From Bacillota bacterium (GTDB lineage Bacteria; Bacillota; Clostridia; Lachnospirales; Lachnospiraceae): a stretch of DNA of 64,000 nucleotides. The translations under genes were made by a program, and so were the position numbers. Under the pieces are notes generated by a model that was not told where the DNA came from, searched no databases, and was given only the letters and a program-made list of their open reading frames with translations. The number at the start of each line of letters is the position of its first letter. Position 1 is the first letter of the stretch. The DNA lies in NCBI GenBank assembly GCA_023411555.1, contig JAEYOQ010000024.1, forward strand, positions 1-64,000, given 5' to 3'. Below are positions 17,566-24,793 of this stretch, one piece after another.

Positions 17566-17621
17566 AAAAAGCATCCGCTAGTCTGGTAATATCAAATTGC
17601 CTAGACAAGCGGATGCTTTTT
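17566..17621 (+). terminator. Strong terminator between vanS and vanG
   Basis: AAAAAGCATCCGCTAGTCTGG (17566-17586) pairs with CCTAGACAAGCGGATGCTTTTT (17600-17621), ending in a T run. Just upstream, CTTATAA and TTATAAG form a small inverted repeat (about 17538-17556). If the vanG promoter lies before this hairpin it would act as an attenuator; otherwise it simply ends vanRS. No good promoter was seen in the 58 bases between the hairpin and vanG. Confidence 0.75.
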
Positions 17622-17679
17622 GCTGCTTTGGATATAAATCAAAAGCACCTAAATTAATAAACATAGAGGAGAAAGAAAT

Positions 17680-18732
17680 ATGAAAAAGAAGAGAATTGCA
17701 ATTATTTTTGGTGGCTGCTCCAGCGAGTATTCTGTTTCACTTCAATCGGCCTATTCTATTATAAGTAACATTGATACGAGATGCTATGAACCCATATTAA
17801 TGGGAATAAGCAGGGAGGGCTCTTGGTTTCGCTACTTTGGACCACTAGACAAAATTCAGGAGGACACCTGGCATATAGAGGAGAAGGATTGTATACCGGT
17901 GATCTTGTCTCCGGATCGACGTATTCATGGAATGGTTGAGCTTAGAAGGGAAGGAATTCGATATGAGAGAATCGATGCCGCATTTCCGGTTATGCACGGC
18001 AAAAATGGAGAGGATGGTACGGTTCAAGGGCTGATCGAGTTAGCAGGTATTCCATTAATCGGCTGTGGTACCCTGAGCTCTGCCCTTTGTATGGACAAGG
18101 ACAGAGCGCACAGATTGGTAGCAGCTGCAGATATCTGCATACCTAACTCTGTTGTAATAAAAAATAAACTTACCACAATGCTACTGTATGAAAAGACAAA
18201 GGATTTAAAATATCCATTATTCGTAAAGCCCATAAAGGCTGGTTCCTCCTTCGGAATAACAAAGGTTTATGAGAGAGAGGATTTAGTAGAAGCAGTCAAA
18301 TTGGCATTTGAACATGATAATGAGGTGATCATAGAGGAGAATATCGAAGGCTTTGAGGTGGGCTGTGCGATTTTAGGGAATCAGGAGTTAATCATAGGGG
18401 AAGTAGACGAGATTGAGCTGAGCGAAGGGTTCTTTGACTTCAAAGAAAAATATACCCTGGAAAGCTCACGTATTCATATGCCTGCCCGTATTGATGATAC
18501 GACAGCAAGAAGGATAAAGCAAACAGCAGCGGTGATCTATCGAACATTGGGCTGTAAAGGCTTCGCAAGGGTAGATATGTTCCTGACTCCAGATAAGCGT
18601 ATTGTATTCAATGAAGTGAATACAATCCCAGGCTTTACGAGTCACAGCCGTTATCCTAATATGATGAATGGAATAGGACTACCTTTTCAGGAGCTGATTA
18701 CTAAGCTAATCGAAATGGGGTTAAGAGGATGA
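17680..18732 (+). CDS. vanG: D-alanine--D-serine ligase, VanG type
   Basis: 350 residues. The ATP-grasp ligase is complete: FGGCSSEYSVS near the start, PVMHGKNGEDGTVQG, FVKPIKAGSSFGITKV, and the metal site NEVNTIPGFTSHSRYP (311-326). The omega-loop region reads GFFDFKEKYTL (250-260). EKYTL here marks D-Ala-D-Ser ligases (VanC/E/G), distinct from the D-Lac type (VanA/B); the C-terminal third closely resembles VanG. It makes cytoplasmic D-Ala-D-Ser, which replaces D-Ala-D-Ala in peptidoglycan precursors and lowers vancomycin affinity. GAGGAGAAAG precedes the ATG. The stop overlaps vanXY as ATGA. Function by family knowledge; expression and resistance are not shown. Confidence 0.92.
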   Translation: MKKKRIAIIFGGCSSEYSVSLQSAYSIISNIDTRCYEPILMGISREGSWFRYFGPLDKIQEDTWHIEEKDCIPVILSPDRRIHGMVELRREGIRYERIDAAFPVMHGKNGEDGTVQGLIELAGIPLIGCGTLSSALCMDKDRAHRLVAAADICIPNSVVIKNKLTTMLLYEKTKDLKYPLFVKPIKAGSSFGITKVYEREDLVEAVKLAFEHDNEVIIEENIEGFEVGCAILGNQELIIGEVDEIELSEGFFDFKEKYTLESSRIHMPARIDDTTARRIKQTAAVIYRTLGCKGFARVDMFLTPDKRIVFNEVNTIPGFTSHSRYPNMMNGIGLPFQELITKLIEMGLRG

Positions 18733-19499
18733 AGACGATTTTCCTTAATAAGAAGGATATACACAAGGGCAGCCTGATTCTCATCAATAAACAGTATCCT
18801 ATGCATAGCAGTAAAGAGGAGCCTCAGAGAATGCTTGTCCCTGCCAGCATAGAGAATCCTAAGATACTTCTGGAGATTAAGACAGCTACGGTCTTGTCCC
18901 ATCTTATGAGCTTATTAAAAGGAAATGAGAATATCATACCGGTCAGCGGATATCGAACCTATGAGGAGCAGAGGAAAATATATGAGGAAGCTTTAATCGA
19001 ACACGGGAGAAAATTCACGGAGCAATATGTAGCTGTGCCCAATCATAGTGAGCATCAGACTGGACTTGCAATTGATCTGGCAGTCAAGAGGGAAGATATC
19101 GATTTTATCCGGCCAGAGTTTCCTTACGAAGGGATTTGCGAAATCTTTCGTGAGAAAGCACCAACTCATGGTTTTGTAGAACGATATCAGAAGGGGAAGG
19201 AGAAGGTAACCGGCATCGCTCACGAGCCCTGGCATTTTCGGTATGTGGGATATCCTCATTCGTTATTGATGAAGAAAAACAATCTGGTTTTGGAAGAGTA
19301 TGTGGAATTTTTGAAATCCTACCCTTATGAAGGTAGCCACTTAATAACAGAGCTGAAGGGACAAGTAGTAGAGATCTTTTATGTAGGTGCCGGTGCCGAG
19401 CTCTCCTCCAACTATACTACGATAGAGGTACAGGAGGATGCTATCTATCAGGTATCAGGAAATAACATAGATGGTTTTATTGTAACCATATGGAACTAA
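18729..19499 (+). CDS. vanXY: D,D-peptidase, VanXY type
   Basis: 256 residues, as in VanXY proteins. The zinc M15 site is complete: SGYR (73-76), SEHQTGLAID with His109 and Asp116, and EPWHFRY with catalytic Glu166 and zinc ligand His169. There is no signal peptide or membrane helix, so it is cytoplasmic, as expected for VanXY, which cleaves D-Ala-D-Ala dipeptide and the terminal D-Ala of pentapeptide precursors. About 60 residues follow the catalytic core. The start overlaps the vanG stop (ATGA), so the two are translationally coupled. Confidence 0.9.
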   Translation: MKTIFLNKKDIHKGSLILINKQYPMHSSKEEPQRMLVPASIENPKILLEIKTATVLSHLMSLLKGNENIIPVSGYRTYEEQRKIYEEALIEHGRKFTEQYVAVPNHSEHQTGLAIDLAVKREDIDFIRPEFPYEGICEIFREKAPTHGFVERYQKGKEKVTGIAHEPWHFRYVGYPHSLLMKKNNLVLEEYVEFLKSYPYEGSHLITELKGQVVEIFYVGAGAELSSNYTTIEVQEDAIYQVSGNNIDGFIVTIWN

Positions 19500-19563
19500 A
19501 GCTAATGTTCTGTTGCTGATACCCAGATTTAGGGTGATTGGCACATGAAGGAGGTAAGGTAAT

Positions 19564-20739
19564 ATGAAGCATTGTATCATGAAGCCTTCTGTTTTAACGA
19601 AGGGGTGGGTAGAGGATAGAAGAAGAACTCGGTCCTGGATTGAGGTAGACTTAAGTAATTTACAGCATAATGCTAGGTTACTCAAGGAAGGAATGTCTCC
19701 AGGATGTGATTTAATGGCAGTCGTTAAGGCAAATGCCTATGGACACGGTGCCATACAGGTATCCAGGGCCTTGAATGAAATTGAGGTGTATTCCTTTGCG
19801 GTTGCGACCCTGAGTGAGGGGATAGAGCTGCGAAGGAATGGAATCCAGGGAAATATTCTGGTATTAGGCTATACAGATATGAGACAAGCAGATCAATTAA
19901 AGCACTATGAATTAACTCAGACAGTCATCGATTATAATTATGCAGAGGCCTTGAATGATTTGAGTCTTTCCATTCCTGTGCATATTAAGATTGATACCGG
20001 TATGCATCGGCTCGGCATAAGTGCTCAGGAAGTAGATAAGGTGGAACAAATCTTTGCACTGGGAGGAATTAAGGTTACGGGTATCTTTACCCATCTATCT
20101 GTGGCTGATCAGATAGAGGATAGGGCGGAGGAGTTTACGAGAGGGCAGATTGATGAGTTTTATCTGCTGATACAGATGCTGAAGGATAGGGGGATTACGC
20201 TTCCTAAGCTACATATTCAAAGTAGCTATGGATTTTTAAACTACCCAGAACTTCACTGTGATTATGCCCGAATCGGAATTGCACTCTACGGTTCTCTGAG
20301 TAAGTCAGGAGACCATACGAGACTATTCATGGAGCTTCAGCCAGTTCTTTCGGTCAAGGCTAGGATTGCTATGATACGTCAGGTGGCAGCAGGAGAATAC
20401 GTCAGCTATGGAAGGGAGGTTCCATTAATGAGGGAAAGTAGAATTGCGGTGCTTCCAATCGGTTACGCAGATGGTGTGCCACGGAATCTGTCCTTTGGTA
20501 AGGGAGAGGTATTGTTGCATGGCCAACGAGCTCCGATTATTGGGAGAATCTGTATGGATCAGCTTTTGATTGATATAACCGATATACCGGAGGCAGAGCA
20601 GGGGGATATAGCTACTCTGATTGGGAGAGACGGGGAGGATGAGCTTTCGGCGTCTGAGATGGCAGAAGCGGCAGGGACTATCACAAACGAGCTCCTATGC
20701 AGATTAGGAACCCGATTAGAAAGAATTTATGTAAACTAA
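19564..20739 (+). CDS. vanT: Serine/alanine racemase, VanT-type, soluble domain only
   Basis: 391 residues; AAGGAGG precedes the ATG. The alanine-racemase fold is complete: PLP lysine Lys55 in VVKANAYGHG, the second-domain tyrosine in GEYVSYGREV, and GYADGVPR. Near the C-terminus ITNELLCRLGTRLERIY carries Asn375 where ordinary alanine racemases have Tyr (TIPYEV); in VanTG this Asn is associated with serine racemisation. VanT of VanC/E/G clusters normally has a ten-helix N-terminal membrane domain of about 330 residues; here only a 20-residue leader precedes the racemase. It should supply cytoplasmic D-Ser to VanG. It could be a normal racemase, but position and the Asn argue for VanT. Confidence 0.85.
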   Translation: MKHCIMKPSVLTKGWVEDRRRTRSWIEVDLSNLQHNARLLKEGMSPGCDLMAVVKANAYGHGAIQVSRALNEIEVYSFAVATLSEGIELRRNGIQGNILVLGYTDMRQADQLKHYELTQTVIDYNYAEALNDLSLSIPVHIKIDTGMHRLGISAQEVDKVEQIFALGGIKVTGIFTHLSVADQIEDRAEEFTRGQIDEFYLLIQMLKDRGITLPKLHIQSSYGFLNYPELHCDYARIGIALYGSLSKSGDHTRLFMELQPVLSVKARIAMIRQVAAGEYVSYGREVPLMRESRIAVLPIGYADGVPRNLSFGKGEVLLHGQRAPIIGRICMDQLLIDITDIPEAEQGDIATLIGRDGEDELSASEMAEAAGTITNELLCRLGTRLERIYVN

Positions 20740-20761
20740 GATGATTATGGTGTCAAAATGC

Positions 20762-20973
20762 TTTAGTTATATAAGTGAATATCACTATATGCATATTCAT
20801 TTTGCTGCCTTTCCCTCCTAGGTATATTCTCCTTTGAGCCTCATGATATAAAGAAAATCTCGCATAATTAGGCTCGATTTTCTTCTGAGTCTCAAATCGA
20901 ATATAGACAACCGTCGTCAGCCGGTCTAGCAAAATGAATATACACACAGCGATATTCACATTCATAGACTAAA
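20762..20973. repeat. MITE-like palindromic element with about 45-bp terminal inverted repeats
   Basis: The first 45 or so bases (TTTAGTTATATAAGTGAATATC... to TTTTGCT) pair with the last 45 (AGCAAAATGAATAT... to ACTAAA) with a handful of mismatches. The interior also pairs in part (TTTGAG/CTCAAA, GAAAATC/GATTTTC), so the whole 212 bases fold as one long hairpin. There is no real coding capacity. It lies between vanT and a terminator. The structure fits a non-autonomous transposable element or a stable structured RNA. Confidence 0.6.
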
Positions 20974-21002
20974 ATGGTCTTTGATCCCCTAATCATAAGA
21001 CG

Positions 21003-21043
21003 AAAAAAAGGGTTTGGATAGCATGATGCTACCAAGCCCTTTT
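21003..21043. terminator. Bidirectional terminator between vanT and the ferritin-like gene
   Basis: AAAGGGTTTGG-TAGCAT pairs perfectly with ATGCTA-CCAAGCCCTTT, flanked by an A run on one side and TTTT on the other. It serves both converging genes. Confidence 0.8.
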
Positions 21044-21080
21044 CCGATGCATGAAATATGAATATCTACCCGACAATCAC

Positions 21081-21587
21081 TTATTTGCCGGGAATGCTGT
21101 TATAGAGGGTGCTGAACAAGGTTGCATGCTCTAATTCATCAACCATTACCATGTAAAAGGTATCGATGATAACCTGATCCATGGTTGAAAGCTGGACATT
21201 GCGATAAAAGTTAACGGCTTTCAGTTCTCCGACTAAAGCAGCCAGAAGACCTTCTTTGTAGCAAGGATAAGGGGTATGGTTGACACTGTATTTTGGTTCA
21301 CAGTCGGTGTAATAGTGATAAAGCTTAATAAATATCTGTAAATGCTCCAGTTCGTCTTCGTAAGCATGCTGGATGAATTCACAATGGAGTTTATTCGGAG
21401 CTTCCTTTAACAGATGCCGATAAAAATCAGCGGTATTTGCTTCGTCCTCAATTGCTCTAAGGATAAAATGAAGAATTTGGTCAAAGGACTTGGGACCCTT
21501 CAGTGGTAGGCTGGGTATTTGAACGTTGTCGCAAAATTTACTGTCAAAGCAGCCCGTAAAGCGATCGGATGCCTGATATTGAAACAT
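21081..21587 (-). CDS. Ferritin-like diiron-domain protein
   Basis: 168 residues, mostly helical. Two ExxH-containing half-repeats give the pattern of a ferritin-like four-helix bundle: EDEANTADFYRHLL with YEDELEHLQIF, and GELKAVNFYRNVQL with MVDELEHATLF. The four carboxylates and two histidines are placed to hold a diiron centre. AGGAGG lies eight bases before the ATG. Rubrerythrin-like proteins of this kind protect anaerobes from oxygen or peroxide; there is no rubredoxin domain, so the precise role is open. Single gene. Confidence 0.78.
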   Translation of the reverse strand: MFQYQASDRFTGCFDSKFCDNVQIPSLPLKGPKSFDQILHFILRAIEDEANTADFYRHLLKEAPNKLHCEFIQHAYEDELEHLQIFIKLYHYYTDCEPKYSVNHTPYPCYKEGLLAALVGELKAVNFYRNVQLSTMDQVIIDTFYMVMVDELEHATLFSTLYNSIPGK

Positions 21588-21959
21588 CTATTTATCCTCC
21601 TAGTTGCTCTTTATAAAAGCTGATCTAATAATAATGTATGTAAATTGCTAGCTGTTTGTGCTGTTTTATCAGTAACAAAAACTTTATTTGTCGCTTTAAC
21701 AAAGGAACAATCGAAACGAAGTTCAAAGGAGGGAAGGTTATCAATTAAAACGGTTGATGAATTAACAAATATTGCCATTTATCCACATTGTCAACAATCG
21801 CCCGTGGATAATTTACATTAATATCCAAATTAGAAGCTAATATTTTAAAAATGACAGTAATATTCCAAAGCTTATGGAAATAGAGAAGTATATAACCGTA
21901 GAAAATCAGCTTTGTTCATCGGCAAAAAAAGTTAAAATAGTAACCCAAATAAATATTTC
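21588..21959. other. Intergenic region, no gene seen
   Basis: About 370 A/T-rich bases between the divergent ferritin-like gene and the next promoter. No coding frame, strong hairpin or known riboswitch core was recognised. Confidence 0.45.
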
Positions 21960-22017
21960 TTGGCAGGAGCTGGTAGTTGTTATATAATAAAGATGAAAAA
22001 AGTGTAATAATTTACAC
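21960..22017 (+). promoter_or_regulatory. Promoter with downstream palindrome for the GGDEF-EAL receptor
   Basis: TTGGCA (21960-21965), 17 bases, TATAAT (21983-21988). GTGTAATAATTTACAC, an inverted repeat at 22002-22017, lies just after the expected start and could be an operator. Confidence 0.6.
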
Positions 22018-22125
22018 GAAATTGTAAAATAAGGTCATTTCCATAAAATGAGATATATCTTTAATAAAACGTTAGGCATGATGTCAGCAGTAAACCGATG
22101 TTTGATAGAAAGACCGGGGGTTGTT

Positions 22126-24693
22126 ATGATAAAAAGATATATGAAAGCTATTAAATTAGTAGCCATAGGAATTACTACATTTTTATTGATTATATTGTCC
22201 TCCCATAATACGTATGCATCAGATAAGAAGCAAATTCAGAATGTACTAATTCTGAATTCCTATCATCAGGGTTTTAGCTGGACCAGAGAACAGACGGAGG
22301 GTATTATTGATAGACTTCTGGAAAGTGGACTTAATTTCTCATTTCATGTTGAATTTATGGACTGGAAGAATTATAACACGACCGAAAATATTAATTATCT
22401 TATCGATTATTATGATTACAAATACAGTCAAGACTCTATTGATATTGTAATAACCACTGATGACGCGGCGGTAGAATTTGCCTTGAAGTATCGAGACCGC
22501 TTGTTTTCGAATGCTCCTGTGGTCTTCTCCGGAGTCAATATGGAGGGTGTAAGAGCAATCGTGGAGGACAATGACAGAGTTACCGGTGTTGTCGAGATAA
22601 TTAATCCCACGCAGACCTTGAAGATAGCTAAGAACTTCAATCCTTCTGTGAAGAAGATCTATCTACTCAATGATAGTACAGAGAGCGGCTTATCCACGAG
22701 TAATATTATTATTAATACGGTAAATGAGTACGATCCGGACTTAGTGGTTGAATCCTGGAGCAGTCTACCTTTTGAAGAGGTGGTTCGAAGGTCCGGCGAA
22801 CTAGATGATCAAAGCATTATTTTGATAGGAACATATTTCCGTGATTCCGATGACAAGGTCTATGATATTAACTATGCGACGATGGAAATATGTGAGAATA
22901 GCAAGGTACCGGTTTATCACCTGTATGACTTTGGTATTAATTATGGGATTGTCGGAGGTACCATGCTAAGTGGTAGAATTCAAGGCGAAAAGGCTGCCGA
23001 TTTAGTGCTTCGTATACTTGATGGAGAGGATCCGAATTTGATTGGCTTTTCTATTCCAATATGTACTCGTACAGTATTTGATTATAACCAATTAACCCGG
23101 TTTAGTATTCCGATTAACCTCCTACCTGAGGATAGTGAAATTCTTAATAAGCCCTTTTCTTTTTATGAGACTTATAAGAGAACGGTTGATGGTATTGTAG
23201 TTTCCTTTGCTATTCTTATATTATTTATCAGCATTTTATTGTTTTATATAAGAATGATACGGAGAATGAGGCGTAGTCTTCAGGAAAGTAACGAAGAATT
23301 AACCGAGTTGTATGAGGAGTTAAACGCTTCGGATGAAGAGATTAGGCAACAATACGAAGAGATGATAACAATTAATGAGAAGATAAGGCAAAGTGAAGAA
23401 AAATTAGCCAATCTTGCTTATTATGATTCTACAACAGGCCTGATGAATAAACTGTCTCTTTATGAACGGTCCCAATTCAATGGAGGGGAGGACGGAAAGG
23501 AAGCTCTGCTCTTTATTGATATTGATAATTTTAAATATGTGAATGATACCTTAGGGCATGCCTTTGGCGATAAACTGATCGTTAAGATTAGTGAGAGGCT
23601 GACAGCCTTATTAAAGGAGGATTGTTACCTCTACCGGTTAAGCGGAGATGAATTTGTTATTATTATGAAGCGGATTGACAATAGAGAACAGGCAGAAGAA
23701 TATGCTTCATTTATACTGGGCAACTTCAGAAAGGATTTCGATAGTCTGGGCAGTAATCTCCATATTAGCTTAAGCATTGGTATTGCTCTTTGTCCGGATC
23801 ATGGAAGGACGCTAGAACAGCTTCTAAAGTATGCCGATATTGCTATGTATAAGGCAAAGGAAGCAGGAAGAAAGAGCTATATGGTATATGATCAACAGAT
23901 GAACGAAGCCTTTACGGAGAGGATCATGATAGAAAAACATCTACAGGCTGCACTGGATGAGAAGGAATTCGAACTTTACTATCAGCCCCAGTTGGATATC
24001 GCTACGAACAAGATAATTGGCTTTGAAGCATTACTTCGATGGAACAGTCCGGTACTGGGATCAGTGCCTCCGATGAAGTTCATTAAGGTAGCTGAGGACA
24101 CGCATTTTATTATTCCACTTGGAACCTGGGTTCTGCAAAGAGCATGTGAGTTTATGAAGAGATTAGTGGATAGCGGATATCAGGGACTTATGATATCGGT
24201 GAATATATCAATATTGCAGCTTTTACAAGAGGATTTCCTAGATATCGTGGAGGAGGTTCTGAATAAGAATGAGATTATACCTGAATATCTTGAGCTGGAG
24301 ATCACTGAAACAATATTGATGGAATCCTTTGAGCGTATTGGTCCCAGACTGAAACGGTTGAGAGAAAAGAAGATCAGAATTGCTCTGGACGACTTTGGAA
24401 AGGGATATTCCTCCTTAAGTTACCTAAAACAGCTTCCGATCACAACGATGAAAGTTGATAAGTCCTTTATTGATTATATAACCAAAGACAACCAGGATGA
24501 TTTGATTAGAAATATTATATCACTGGGTAAGAATATGGGAATGCAGGTAGTGGCAGAGGGGGTAGAGGAGCAGTATCAGCTGGATTATCTGACTGTTAAT
24601 AATTGTGATAGAATGCAGGGATACCTCTTTAGTAGACCACTATCAGAGGATGCAATCATGAATATGCTCCGGGAATATTATAAAAAAGATTAA
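22126..24693 (+). CDS. c-di-GMP signalling receptor: periplasmic-binding-like sensor, GGDEF, EAL
   Basis: 855 residues from the ATG at 22126, which has CGGGGGT upstream; the first ATG at 22048 lacks a site. A signal segment (residues 1-33) precedes a region like ABC substrate-binding proteins of PF04392 (VLILNSYHQGFSWTREQTEG, then VFSGVN) up to about 330. A membrane helix at about 359-380 and a coiled coil lead to a GGDEF domain whose signature is SGDEF (Ser506 for the first Gly), then an EAL domain with GFEALLRW (near 632), EITETILM and DDFGKGYSSL. The EAL residues look intact, so phosphodiesterase activity is likely; the cyclase may be weak or regulatory. It should link an external ligand to c-di-GMP level. 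Confidence 0.87.
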   Translation: MIKRYMKAIKLVAIGITTFLLIILSSHNTYASDKKQIQNVLILNSYHQGFSWTREQTEGIIDRLLESGLNFSFHVEFMDWKNYNTTENINYLIDYYDYKYSQDSIDIVITTDDAAVEFALKYRDRLFSNAPVVFSGVNMEGVRAIVEDNDRVTGVVEIINPTQTLKIAKNFNPSVKKIYLLNDSTESGLSTSNIIINTVNEYDPDLVVESWSSLPFEEVVRRSGELDDQSIILIGTYFRDSDDKVYDINYATMEICENSKVPVYHLYDFGINYGIVGGTMLSGRIQGEKAADLVLRILDGEDPNLIGFSIPICTRTVFDYNQLTRFSIPINLLPEDSEILNKPFSFYETYKRTVDGIVVSFAILILFISILLFYIRMIRRMRRSLQESNEELTELYEELNASDEEIRQQYEEMITINEKIRQSEEKLANLAYYDSTTGLMNKLSLYERSQFNGGEDGKEALLFIDIDNFKYVNDTLGHAFGDKLIVKISERLTALLKEDCYLYRLSGDEFVIIMKRIDNREQAEEYASFILGNFRKDFDSLGSNLHISLSIGIALCPDHGRTLEQLLKYADIAMYKAKEAGRKSYMVYDQQMNEAFTERIMIEKHLQAALDEKEFELYYQPQLDIATNKIIGFEALLRWNSPVLGSVPPMKFIKVAEDTHFIIPLGTWVLQRACEFMKRLVDSGYQGLMISVNISILQLLQEDFLDIVEEVLNKNEIIPEYLELEITETILMESFERIGPRLKRLREKKIRIALDDFGKGYSSLSYLKQLPITTMKVDKSFIDYITKDNQDDLIRNIISLGKNMGMQVVAEGVEEQYQLDYLTVNNCDRMQGYLFSRPLSEDAIMNMLREYYKKD

Positions 24694-24714
24694 GCTTCGG
24701 GATTACTAATATAG

Positions 24715-24764
24715 TAAAGGGTAACCGATAATCCTTCTAAATGAGATTATCTGGTTACCCTTTA
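24715..24764. terminator. Bidirectional terminator
   Basis: TAAAGGGTAACC-GATAAT pairs with ATTATC-TGGTTACCCTTTA. It lies between the converging GGDEF-EAL and chemoreceptor genes. Confidence 0.75.
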
Positions 24765-24793
24765 AAGCTTCTTATGGCTTATTATTGATTGGT

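Noticed and set aside
20753..20965. 70-codon minus-strand frame
   Set aside because: It lies within the long inverted-repeat element, has no ribosome site and follows the palindrome.
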